The translations under genes and the position numbers were made by a program. Below, in pieces: positions 35,103 to 44,626 of a stretch of DNA of 64,000 nt (position 1 is its first letter; each line of letters begins with the position of its first letter). Below the pieces are notes generated by a model. It saw only the letters and a list, made by a program, of their open reading frames with translations. It searched no databases and had not been told where the DNA came from. Origin of the DNA: Buxus sempervirens (taxonomy: Eukaryota; Streptophyta; Magnoliopsida; Buxales; Buxaceae); contig OX387188.1 of the NCBI GenBank assembly GCA_947561395.2, positions 12,116,061-12,180,060 on the forward strand, read 5' to 3'.

Positions 35103-36001
35103 CAGGCCCAGTATTGAATCTGGGCCGGGACCTTGTTCAGCTGATCCACAAGATTAAATTCACTTTTCTTTATTATTTTTATGAGGTCTGCTGCCTCATT
35201 TTCCGCACCCTGGGGGGTGTCTTCTCCTACTTTATTTTTTCCTTTTTGTTTTCTTTTTTCTTCATTTTCTTTTTTTTCTTTCTCTACTTCTGTCTCTTTT
35301 TCTTTCTCTTCACCCCCTGCACATTTCCCCGACCTCGTCATGAGGTTCACCTCCTCCTAGTTCTGGTTCCTGACCATTGGAACCGTAGCCGTGATTCCCT
35401 CGCTGTAGTTCCATGGTACAGCGGCTTCTGAATAGGCTAATTTAGGGATGTTAACCACTAGTGGCTGGAGTTTGGACCGGGATGTATGGGCCGGTTTAGG
35501 GATAGTCTGGGCTGGCTGCACATTTACAACCAAGGGTTGAAGTTTGGGTTTGGTGGGGACAGAAGAAGTGATGGAAGCAGTGGTGGGGTCAAGATTGATG
35601 ACCAGTGGAGCCTTAGACGGCCTGGATGGTGAGCAAATGGATGGACTGCAATTGAAGACCAATGGGGGCCTTGCAGTATTCATCTGGGCCATGAGTGAAG
35701 AGACCCGGTTTAGAGAGGAACTTATGTCCTCAGCAGCAAGATTATTATTTTTTTGGGAGACCATGTTGATCTCCTCTTCTTCCTCTTCTGGGAAAAATCG
35801 GACCTGGACTGTAGTCCCCACAGGTGCTATAAGCTGAGATGGGTCAAAGGCCCTTCTCGTGGTGGATATGGCAGTGATGGAGTTGGATGGGCCTGCCCCA
35901 TTGTGGTAAGGCAGAGGGTTCTGTCCAATATCATTCCCGGACGGGGCCGGTGCAGAAGTGTTGAACCAAAGCCTTCTGGTCCAACAGGTCCTGGACCGCA
36001 T
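35096..36001 (-). pseudogene. Element A gag-pro linker
   Basis: Repeated KLQPLVVNIPK/KAPLVINLDP phrases (valine-rich, proline-rich), then an EK-rich stretch with LMTRSGKC. A shift near 35965 separates it from the knuckle segment, a TAG at 35357 interrupts it, and the last part (35350-35096) runs out of frame before the protease. The same linker in C has CAG where A has TAG at 35357. Confidence 0.75.
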
Positions 36002-36600
36002 GCTTCAGCACCCAGCAGGTATCTGTAGAGTGCCCCGGTGCACCCATGTGGAAGTCACAGGTGGCTGCCGGATCAAAATTCCTTCCCTTAGTGGCATTCG
36101 GGTTAGGCTCTTTCAGAGTCAAGTATTCACCCTTTAGCAGGGTTGACAGTAGTTGGGACAGAGATATCGAGAGAGGAGTGAAGACTCGGTTCTTCCTTGC
36201 TGCGAACCAGGCATCCCGCTCCTCCTTAGTAAAGGTCCTCCTTGTGTTAGCTGGCACAGAGGGAGAGAAGTTGACATTCAGCGGGGTCTGGTACGACTGC
36301 TGGGCCTGCTGGGCCTGTTGGGGTGCCGAGATGTTGACGTGAAGTGGCTTCTTGGCTGGAGGAGCCTGGACTAGGTTCACCTCCCCTTCTTTTCGGGCCC
36401 CCGTCTTTTTAAATCCGGCCCCTTTCTTCTGGGCCATGGAGGCCGAGGAATCAGACTGCCCAGCCAAAGTAGAGTAGTCTATCAGCCTTCCTGACCTGAC
36501 CCCTTCTTCGATCCGGTCTGCCACTTGCACTAGGGCTGCAAAGTTGGTGGTGACTGACCCACCAGATGGTTGTAAAAGGGCTGCCCCAGTGTGCCCATAA
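35931..36600 (-). pseudogene. Element A gag C-part with zinc-knuckle-like motif
   Basis: DRIEEGVRSGRLIDYST, a lysine and glutamine-rich region (PQQAQQAQQSYQ), RRTFTKEERDAWFAARKNRVFTPL and the knuckle-like CDFHMGAPGHSTDTC (CX2HX5HX4C), where one Cys of the usual CCHC is His. It would bind genomic RNA. It is separated from the gag core by a one-base loss near 36567, in the same neighbourhood as the 1775 stop in C. Confidence 0.85.
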
Positions 36601-37408
36601 ATGTGGAGATCATCTCCGGCTCTTGCATAGGTGGCCTGACCTGGGAGGCGGCCTCTCTCCACCTCTTGGCGTATTGCCGTACTGGCTCATCTTTGCCCTT
36701 GGTCATCCTCATCATGTCGTACCGGTCTGGCACAATCTCCGAGTTGAACTTGTACTGGTCCAAGAAAGCATCGGCTAGGTCCTTCCACCTCCTGATTATT
36801 CCATGGTCCACTGTAGCGAACCACCGAAGGGCTGACCCGGTCAGACTCCTCTGGAAGAGCTGGATCAGTATGCCATCGTCTCGACCAAATTGGCATAGGG
36901 CCCCGCAGTATAGTTTCAAATGGCTTAATGGGCAGCTCGTGCCATCAAATTTGTCGAAGTCTGGGCACCTGAACTTAGCCGGTAGACAGACGTCCGGGTA
37001 CATGCACAGGTCTTCGAAGGTGGTGCCTATATGGCTGCCTCCCCCCTTCACTTCCTTCAGCTCTGCCTGGATCCTCTCTATCCTCAGCAGCATTTTCTTT
37101 TCCATCTCATCCCTAGCCTTTTCTTTTTCCAGCTCTTTCTCAGACTCTACTGTATTTTCCCTGATCAGAATGGGCTCAGGGACTGGTTCAAAAATGGGCT
37201 CAGGCATGGGCTGAGCCGGAGGCGGTATGTGGGCCTGAGGTGGTGGTGCCTGGTGGGAGGTAGAGGCCTGGTTTTGGGCTTGGGCCTGTTGGGCCTGCGC
37301 CGCCAGTAAGTCCCCCAGCATTTTGGCCAGACCGGCCACTTGCTCCTGCAATTGAGTAAAGTCCTGAGCAGGGACAGTAGCTTGGGCTTGGTTCTCTTCA
37401 GTATTCAT
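36567..37408 (-). pseudogene. Element A gag core
   Basis: Starts at MNTEENQ, the first ATG after the acceptor at 37481. An Ala/Gln/Pro-rich N-terminal region with a KELEKEKARDEMEKK coiled-coil stretch leads into the capsid-type core: CPDFDKFDGTSCPLSHLK, LFQRSLTGSALRWFATVD, DAFLDQYKFNSEIVPDR and VRQYAKRWREAA. The core reading frame is intact up to the shift near 36567. Confidence 0.88.
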
Positions 37409-37666
37409 GGCTCTTGCTTTGGATCTGGTCACGGGAGCAATGACTGCAAATAAGTGCACCTGGGTTGAAAGTAAGTGTACCTGAGGAAAAAAAATAAATA
37501 GAACATGTTAGCTTCCATTTAACTTGAGTCACACCCCTATATATGTAAACCAGTAGGTTAGGTGAACACCAATCCAGATTTTTTCTTGTTTTTTTTTTTT
37601 GTTTTTGTTTTTGTTTTTTTTTTTTTTTTGTTGGAATATTTTTTTTTTTTGTTTTGATTTTGTGTT

Positions 37667-38728
37667 GGAATATTCTAGGGCTTCCAAGGGTCCCAAATTT
37701 TTTTGATTTGATTGATAAAAATAACCAACCAAGGTTTTCATGGAATATTCTAGGGCTTCCAAGGGTCCCAATTTTTTTTGATTTGATTGATAAAAATAAC
37801 CAACCAAGGTTTTCATGGAATATTCTAGGGCTTCCAAGGGTCCCAATTTTTTTTGATTTGATTGATAAAAATAACCAACCAAGGTTTTCATGGAATATTC
37901 TAGGGCTTCCAAGTATCCCACAAATGTTTTGATTTGATTGATAAAAATAACCAACCAAAGGTGTCTTGGAATATTCTAGGGCTTCCAAGTATCCCACAAA
38001 TGTTTTGATTTGATTGATAAAAATAACCAACCAAAGATGTCTTGGAATACTCTAGGGCTTCTAAGTATCCCACAAATGTTTTGATTTGATTGATAAAAAT
38101 AACCAACCAAAGGTGTCTTGGAATATTCTAGGGCTTCCAAGTATCCCACAAATGTTTTGATTTGATTGATAAAAATAACCAACCAAAGGTGTCTTGGAAT
38201 ACTCTAGTGCTTCCAAGTATCCCACAAATGTTTTGATTTGATTGATAAAAATAACCAACCAAAGGTATCTTGGAATATTCTAGGGCTTCCAAGTATCCCA
38301 CAAATGTTTTGATTTGATTGATAAAAATAACCAACCAAAGGTGTCTTGGAATACTCTAGGGCTTCCAAGTATCCCACAAATGTTTTGATTTGATTGATAA
38401 AAATAACCAACCAAAGGTGTCTTGGAATATTCTAGGGCTTCCAAGTATCCCACAAATGTTTTGATTTGATTGATAAAAATAACCAACCAAAGGTGTCTTG
38501 GAATATTCTAGGGCTTCCAAGTATCCCACAAATGTTTTGATTTGATTGATAAAAATAACCAACCAAAGGTGTCTTGGAATACTCTAGTGCTTCCATGTAT
38601 CCCACAAATGTTTTGATTTGATTGATAAAAATAACCAACCAAAGGTGTCTTGGAATATTCTAGGGCTTCCAAGTATCCCACAAATGTTTTGATTTGATTG
38701 ATAAAAATAACCAACCAAAGGTTTTTTT
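37667..38728 (-). repeat. 76-bp tandem repeat, 14 copies (element A leader)
   Basis: Units GGAATATTCTAGGGCTTCC ... AACCAACCAAAGG start at about 37667, 37741, 37817, 37893, 37968, then every 76 bp to 38652. The units nearest gag (37667-37893) form a slightly different subtype (AAGGGTCCC); the rest are nearly identical, so recent array expansion is likely. Element C has a related array with 7 units. Overlapping open frames of 68 residues are repeat artefacts. Confidence 0.96.
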
Positions 38729-39032
38729 TATTTTTTTTCAAATTTGCTGAATTTTCTCAGTTTTCAAGTTCAAAAGTTTGACTAACACATGTTTGAGTTG
38801 AGTTGGTGTCAAAAAATATGACACCTTGGTTTCCTCTTTGATTTTCAAACTTAGGTTAAATCCTGAAAGAATATTTTATTTTATTCTTTTTTGTTTTTCT
38901 TTTTTTTTCTTTTTTTGTATTTTGGAACATTTTTTATGTTCTTTTCGGGGTGCCTAAGGATGATCCACAGTGTTTTAGGCATTTTATTCTGAAAATTTGG
39001 GCTGAACAGCCAATTTGTGCATTTTTTGAACG

Positions 39033-39172
39033 TATCCGGTATAATATACCGGATAAGGATATGCCTTATTGTATCCGGTCACCCTAACCGGATACACGCA
39101 TATGCCTTTGTATCCGGAAATACATACCGGATATGATTAGAGTTGTTATTAACCGGCCTGAGTTGCCGGTTA
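39033..39172. repeat. 39-bp-period dyad array in element A leader (4 units)
   Basis: Dyads at 39033, 39072, 39111 and 39150, exactly 39 bp apart; unit 4 has TAACCGG/CCGGTTA arms, the same paired change as in element C. It is about 300 bp from the end of the 76-bp array on the PBS side. Confidence 0.92.
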
Positions 39173-39179
39173 TTGCCGA

Positions 39180-40660
39180 AATGGCCCTTTTTGACTCATT
39201 TTTTTTCACCAGATTTGATTTTTTTCATTCCCAATTGATGTTCACCTTAATTTGACCTTCAAAACTTGCCCCAAATTGGGCTTGGACATCATACTTGCAA
39301 AATTCCCTAAATTTAGGAATAGAACATGGCTTTACCTTGCCACCTTGTATTACCTTCATTCAATATGGTATTCACATTATACCTTGGCCTGTAAAACATG
39401 CAAACGGCCTTCCCACATTTACACCCAATTCCCCAAACGCAATTGTGTGCTTTTAGCCGAAAACGTGTTTCTCCACCTTCAAGCGTATGGTTTTTGGGTT
39501 TTGGCTTAATTGGCAACTTAGAACTCAAGTCTAGTGATGCCCGGAATCGAATCACAGATCCCATTGTCATCACATCATTGACCCAAATTCTAAGGTAAAT
39601 GTTTTCACTTTCGCTTTCCGAAGTCACGACCTCGGTGAGCCAAGCTACACACATTCATGGTTCAACTTCCTAATAGGTAAAGGGTAGGCTGTGCAAATTG
39701 TTTCAAGTGCTCAAGTGCAATTTTAAATTGTGGTAACATTCACAACGTCCCAGCCCCTTGCCACTCTTTTTCGTAGCCATGCATTCATTCCAAGCCAAGG
39801 CATATATGACAAAATAATGAAGCTAAATACAAGCAAGCAAGCAAGCACCAAATATGCACAAAAATATTACATGCCCAAAAAGTGGTATACAAAACATGTT
39901 ATTTATACAAACAACAATTAAACCATGGAAGCATGCTTGAAACCCAAAAGCATTCCCTAAAATCCCAGATTTTCACGTTCTTTTTCATGCTCAAAGTGTA
40001 CCATTTACCCCAAATTGAAGCCTAAATTTTTAGCACTTACTTGGCATGGTTCAAAAGTGTTTCAATGAGATAAAATATGCTTTAAAATCTCCAGAAATAT
40101 GCACTAAAATTTTCAGATTTCTCATGCCCAAAAGTGCATCCTTTATACCCCAAATTAATGCCTAAAAGTTTAGCAACTACTTGACATGGTATATTGGTGA
40201 ACATACTAAAAAAATCCACAATGTGCACTAAAATTCCAGATTTCATGCTCTTGGTTTTCATGCTCAAATTGAATCCCTCTATACTCCAAATCAAAGGCAT
40301 GGCATAACAAAAATTTTTAAGCACAAAAAAGTATGCTTTATAGGAATCATGTTTGAATACCCAAAAATTCTGAACCCCTAGATTTCGTGCTATTAATTCT
40401 CATATTCAAACCATGGTATTCAAAATTCAAATTAGAGCATGTTATCACCAAATACAACCAAATCATGCTTCAAGATAGGCTTTTCCTAAATCAACCTTTA
40501 GGCAACATCAAGCAAAACATACATGACTTGATTCATAAAAAATTCAAAAGCATCCCAATCTGATTTGAAATACAAGAATATATACAAATGAATTAAACAA
40601 AGTAGCAAGCATTCAAAAATAAGTAAAAAGCATGAATATACACAAAAAGGCTTAAATCCA
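39180..40660. other. Element A leader with degenerate ~148-bp repeats
   Basis: Aligns with 3765-5290 of element C. Degenerate units with CATGCTTGAAA and CAGATTT words begin near 39928, 40075 and about 40200, fewer and more eroded than in C. No gene seen. Confidence 0.55.
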
Positions 40661-40664
40661 CAAG

Positions 40665-40682
40665 TCCCCAGCAGAGTCGCCA
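40665..40682 (-). other. Primer-binding site of element A
   Basis: Minus strand TGGCGACTCTGCTGGGGA begins two bases after the sense end of the 5' LTR. Identical to the PBS of C and B. Confidence 0.85.
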
Positions 40683-40684
40683 GT

Positions 40685-42980
40685 TGTGAGACATGGGAAA
40701 AAATCACCGGAATGATCATCCCTCCGTCAACACACGGGGCTCGAAATAAAAGTTGGGAGAGTCGCCACCATTCATGATTTTGGGGTGAGAATGGACACCA
40801 AAATATTTAAAAATCATCAAAAAGTGCAAAAATGCCAATTCTAGGGTAAAAATAACCCTACTTAAAAATTAAATCCAGAGATGGGTAAGGGGATTAGATT
40901 ATGAACGGGGGAAGGTGTTAGGCACCCCCATTCATCCACACGAATTGGTAGCCAAATGTATGTTCATGCATAAAGAAAGTAAGAAAGCTTGCTAAACATC
41001 ATGAAAAACCTTGAAAAATGTCAGATGTATGATATTTTCACATGAAGATCCAAATGGATTCTAGATCCTCTCTTATGTCAATATCATTTCTGGAATACCA
41101 CAAAAGGATGGAAATCAAAGCACAAGTTGCTCAAAACCACGTTAAATCAAATTCGATAAAAAGTATGCCATTTCCCTTGAAATCATTCAAATCCAATCCT
41201 AAATTGAACCAAACCAAATCCATTTGAAAGATTAGGGTAAATAAGAGTCTCATGCAAAATTTCACTTCATTCCGATGAAAATTCTAGGAGTTATGCTCCT
41301 TTGAAGTTGCTGCTGGGGATTTTTAAAAAGTGATAAGTGAGCAACTTTGGAAAATTGTCTAGAAAAATCCACTACATAGAAATCCGTGAAATTTGGTGTC
41401 AATGAAGTCTGTATGGCCATCTTTTGAAAGAAACTAGCCTCATACAAAGACTCATTCGGACGTGCCTTGGGTGGTCTCCCGAACAGGCCCCGAAGATCAC
41501 AGATTCGCCCAGAAAAGTACAAATGAACAGTTCTGAGTAAATCGGCTACCAATAATTCAAATGGAATCCAAAAATTATGAAACCAACGGGATTCGAAAAT
41601 AGACTCACAAAGGAGTACTCAGAAACAAAAATCGCTCGAATCGGACTTACAACGAACACATGGCGGTCCGTCTAAGTGACAAGTTCTGCATTTGAACCTG
41701 AACTGTCCACCCAACTTCGACAGAGAAGTGTTAAAAATCCGTTCAATGGAAATTCATGAAATTTGGTGGACATAAACTAGACAGCCTCACCTTTCTCATG
41801 GTTCTGAAATCGCTCCAAAATTCATCCGGACGATGAAGTTATGAGCGTCCGAAGTAAGGGTACAGGTGCTGTCCAATTAGGCCACTTTTGAAGAAAACCA
41901 AATCCGAAAATTGATAAAATGTGTGTGATCCGTGTGAGATGAATCCAAAACTTTTGAAAAACATTTAAAAACACTCCAGAATTTGATTGAGGCCATTTAT
42001 TAGAGATTTATCACAATGAATGTAATAAATCCCCAAATGTGAGCCTATTCACCAAAAAAACGTAATATGTGTGCAAGAGTGAAAAACCAAGTAAGATTAA
42101 TACAGCCACATATCATGCATATAGATTCAACAAAATAGGTTCTAGCATAGCCTAGGGTTCCGTTCCATTATCGTTTCCCTCTGTTCTCTCTCCCCGTTAA
42201 ACACGGATCTTCGAAATAATCAAGGGTACTTTGATTATAGAACGGTTTTCAATCATTCAAAAGCCTTATGCTACATGGGTTCTAGCACTAGGGTCAATCC
42301 CCAGTCTCGTTTCTCCTAGATCCGCCTTCACGTTTTACGGCTAGGGGAGTCTTGAGATACTTTGAGCCGGGGAAGGATTTCCACACACAAAAAAGGCTTT
42401 ACACTACAGAAAGGTAGAAGAAGAGATCTAGATCTAGGAATGTAAATACAGAAATTAAAGAGAGGTTTGAGGCTTACCTGGATTCTGGAGGCACTCCCGC
42501 AGCGATTTCCTTCTTCTCTTGGAATTCTTCTTTGCGAGAATTCAAAACAAGAGTTGGTTCTTTTTTGCTTGAGGAGGAGGCTCCTATTTATAGGCAAAGA
42601 CTAAGGTCATTGGTAGACACAACTTAATGTCTAGAACTCCCCCAACCTAAACCCTAAGGTTATTTCCGCGATTTCCCCTCATTTAATGAGGGACATGATG
42701 GTAAAAGTGAAAAGCTCTCGGAAAACCCTAATTTTGAGCAAACTTAAGGTATCCGGTATGTCAGACCGGATAAAAAAGGGCCTTAAGGTATCCGGTACAT
42801 GGTACCGGATACACTAAGGCTCACATGTATCCGGTATGAGTATCCGGATACGGGAAAGGGTACTTGTATCCGGCCTGAGTATCCGGATACAGGTAAAAGT
42901 TTATTTTCTCCAATTTCTGTACTGGCTTTCCAGGAAATAATGATTTTTGATGATTGTTTGTGCAATTTGGGGTGTCTACA
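40685..42980 (-). mobile_element. Element A 5' LTR (2296 bp)
   Basis: Partner of 18012-20310. Sense order: dyad array (42889-42750), TATA (42593-42583), splice donor (42478/42477), conserved block with GGTGTTAGGCACC near 40913-40926, end CTCACA and PBS. Right flank CTTGT (42981-42985) is the second target duplication copy. Most of it matches the 3' LTR closely, but 42445-42505 differs in many positions. Confidence 0.95.
42750..42889. repeat. 39-bp-period dyad array in A 5' LTR (4 units)
   Basis: Dyads start at 42750, 42789, 42828 and 42867, exactly 39 bp apart, essentially identical to those in the 3' LTR. Confidence 0.95.
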
Positions 42981-43031
42981 CTTGTGTGTTAGGTCATTGA
43001 TCACTTGGTCTTGACTGAACTCAGCTGCATG
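42981..43031 (-). pseudogene. Element B gag, first codons, separated by element A
   Basis: The minus strand reads AAEFSQDQVINDLTHK and the frame continues at 18011 with VETMGTLIQ when the CTTGT duplication is counted once. A TAA lies just upstream in this frame, and ATGCAG|CTGAG at 43025 could be a splice acceptor, so gag may begin in an upstream exon. Confidence 0.7.
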
Positions 43032-43254
43032 TTAAACTGGCGGTGCTGGATTTCCCTATGCATCCATATTGAGTTTCTTACGTGATCTCAGCAAGTAAGG
43101 GCTCCTGGGAGCAATTTTGGTACCTAGTTGACCATTTGACAAGCATTAGTACAATTTATTGACAATTAATTGAATTCAAGTTTTTTTTTTAAACTTGTTT
43201 GCAGATTCTTATGAAATTTTCTTTTTGCCGTGGTCAAATTGAGACCTTATTTCT

Positions 43255-43563
43255 GATCTGGTTTAGTTGCTTAAAAGCAGCAAGGGAAGAGACCCCGATG
43301 TTAGAAAACCGATCTGTTTTAGCCACTTGGAGGTGGCTGGGATAGAGAACCCTATGAGTCTAATCTGTTTTAGTCACCCATAGGGAACTGGGGAAGAGAA
43401 CCCTGGATTGCTGAAGACTGATCTGTTTTAGCCACTTGGAGGTGGCTGGGACAGAGAACCCTACAAACCTGATCTATTTTAGTCACTCGTAGGCAACTGG
43501 GAAAGAGAACCCTGAATTGCTGACCTATTTTAGCTGCATAAGAGTAGCAAGGGAAGGGAACTT
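43255..43563 (-). repeat. Array of six ~51-57-bp hairpin units (element B leader)
   Basis: Units begin with variants of GATCTGTTTTAG at 43255, 43311, 43362, 43419, 43470 and 43522. Each contains a short inverted repeat whose arms differ from unit to unit yet still pair, for example GCCAC/GTGGC and GTTGC/GCAGC, and ends near GAGAACCCT. The arms therefore covary. Located between gag and ORF1 of B. Confidence 0.7.
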
Positions 43564-43567
43564 TGGT

Positions 43568-43980
43568 TTGGACTGCGTCGGGGTCTCCGTAGGGAGTGAG
43601 CTAAACAGCAACACTCGGGCTCACCTAAGCCTGTCTCCGACTTATCCGTCGGCTGCTTCGGCACCACCAATTTTGGACCGCGTCGGGTCTTCGCAGGGGG
43701 TGAGCTAAACAGAAACACCCGGGCTCACCTAAGCCTGTCTCCGACTAATTCGTCGGCTGCTTCAGCACCAAAATGGACCGCGTCGGGTCTCCGCAGGGGG
43801 TGAGCTAAACAGCAACACCCGGGCTCACCTAAGCCTGTCTTCGACTCATCCGTCGGTTGCTTCGGTGCCACCAATTTTGGACCGCGTCGGGTCTCGGTGG
43901 GGGGTGAGCTAAATAGCAACACCTGGGCTCACCTAAGCCTGTCTCCGACTTATCCGTCGGCTACTTCGGCGCCACCAATT
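43568..43980 (-). repeat. Four ~100-106-bp tandem repeats with CCGAC/GTCGG dyads (element B leader)
   Basis: Units start with TTGGACCGCGTCGGG-like sequence at about 43568, 43674, 43773 and 43877. Each includes GAGCTAAACAGCAACAC, GGGCTCACCTAAGCCTGTCT and a dyad CCGAC-N6-GTCGG. GC-rich compared with the surroundings. Confidence 0.88.
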
Positions 43981-44080
43981 AGGATTGTTAGATCCAAGTC
44001 TAAAAGAAACAATCAGGTGTGATACTATCTCATTCTAGGGTGTTTTAAGAAACACCTGCCAGGTTGTTCATGCCATTTAG

Positions 44081-44626
44081 TCAAGATGATTGGTTTGAGG
44101 AAAAGGGGTCTAAGGTGACCAGAAAATGCGATCTTGCATGATCGGAAAGAAGGGGGGTCTGTCGGAGACCCACAATGCAACTTTTCACAAGGAAATGCAA
44201 GAACAACCATTCTTTCCGATTGAATGATGTTTCACCTCCAAAAATCTGGAATTCTTGCCTTGAAAGGCCAAAGAATTTACAGGCCTCATTCTTATAGCTG
44301 TCTTTGAGGTTTGGTCTGATTGGCTCCCCGCGGTGCTCAAACCTAAGGAGTAGGTCTAACTCCTCAATTGTGGGTGTCAATTCCGTGATCCAAAATCGGA
44401 AAACCGAAAACTGGGGATCCCAAAACAAAAGGGAAGCCTGAATCATGTTCCAATCAATTGGCACATTTAACAGGGACAGAGTTTGTCCCATGTGGTATTT
44501 CATTTTCCACTCAATTTGCTCACTCCCTTGAAGTTGTTCAGTCCAAGAACGGATCCAGGGAGTGTCCAAGGCATTCTTTTCTAGTTTAGGGAATTTAGTC
44601 TTTTTAGATGATGAGGACGATGCCAT
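44081..44626 (-). pseudogene. Element B ORF1-type (DUF7745-like) protein, N-terminal part
   Basis: Starts MASSSSSKKTKFP and gives 181 codons. WIRSWTEQLQGSEQIEWKMKYHMGQTLSLL, VPIDWNMIQASLLFWDPQFSVFRFWITELTPTIEELDLLL and RPNLKDSYKNEACKFFGLSRQ match, position by position, the pattern of the antisense gene in element A (HWVPDLNLFRFGTHEMTPTIEEVETILGL). Here it lies in sense orientation between PBS and gag, the classical Ogre ORF1 place. It stops well short of the ~500 residues expected and is probably truncated, or it continues by splicing that I cannot see. Confidence 0.75.

Larger units (their letters stand above)
37481..42477 (-). other. Predicted 5.0-kb leader intron of element A
   Basis: Donor CAG|GTAAGCC with exon end 42478 in the 5' LTR; acceptor TTTTTTCCTCAG at 37481, followed by gag ATG at 37408 without an intervening ATG. 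A second possible acceptor is at 37460. The arrangement repeats that in C. The intron would contain PBS, dyad array and all leader repeats. Confidence 0.55.
18012..42980 (-). mobile_element. Element A: 25-kb Tat/Ogre retrotransposon with antisense genes
   Basis: A complete element with near-identical terminal LTRs and a perfect CTTGT duplication. Sense (minus) order: 5' LTR, PBS, leader with degenerate repeats, 39-bp dyad array and 76-bp repeats, gag, protease, reverse transcriptase, RNase H, second (archaeal-type) RNase H, truncated integrase, then a 10-kb stretch with two plus-strand genes, a polypurine tract and the 3' LTR. The dual RNase H and size place it in the Tat/Ogre lineage. It contains solo LTR H (21225-23498); without it A is about 22.7 kb. 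Gag-pol is broken in many places, so any movement would need proteins from another copy. Confidence 0.95.

Noticed and set aside
37529-38741. Series of overlapping 68-residue open frames (minus)
   Set aside because: They arise from the 76-bp tandem repeat; 76 is not a multiple of 3, so frames shift from unit to unit.
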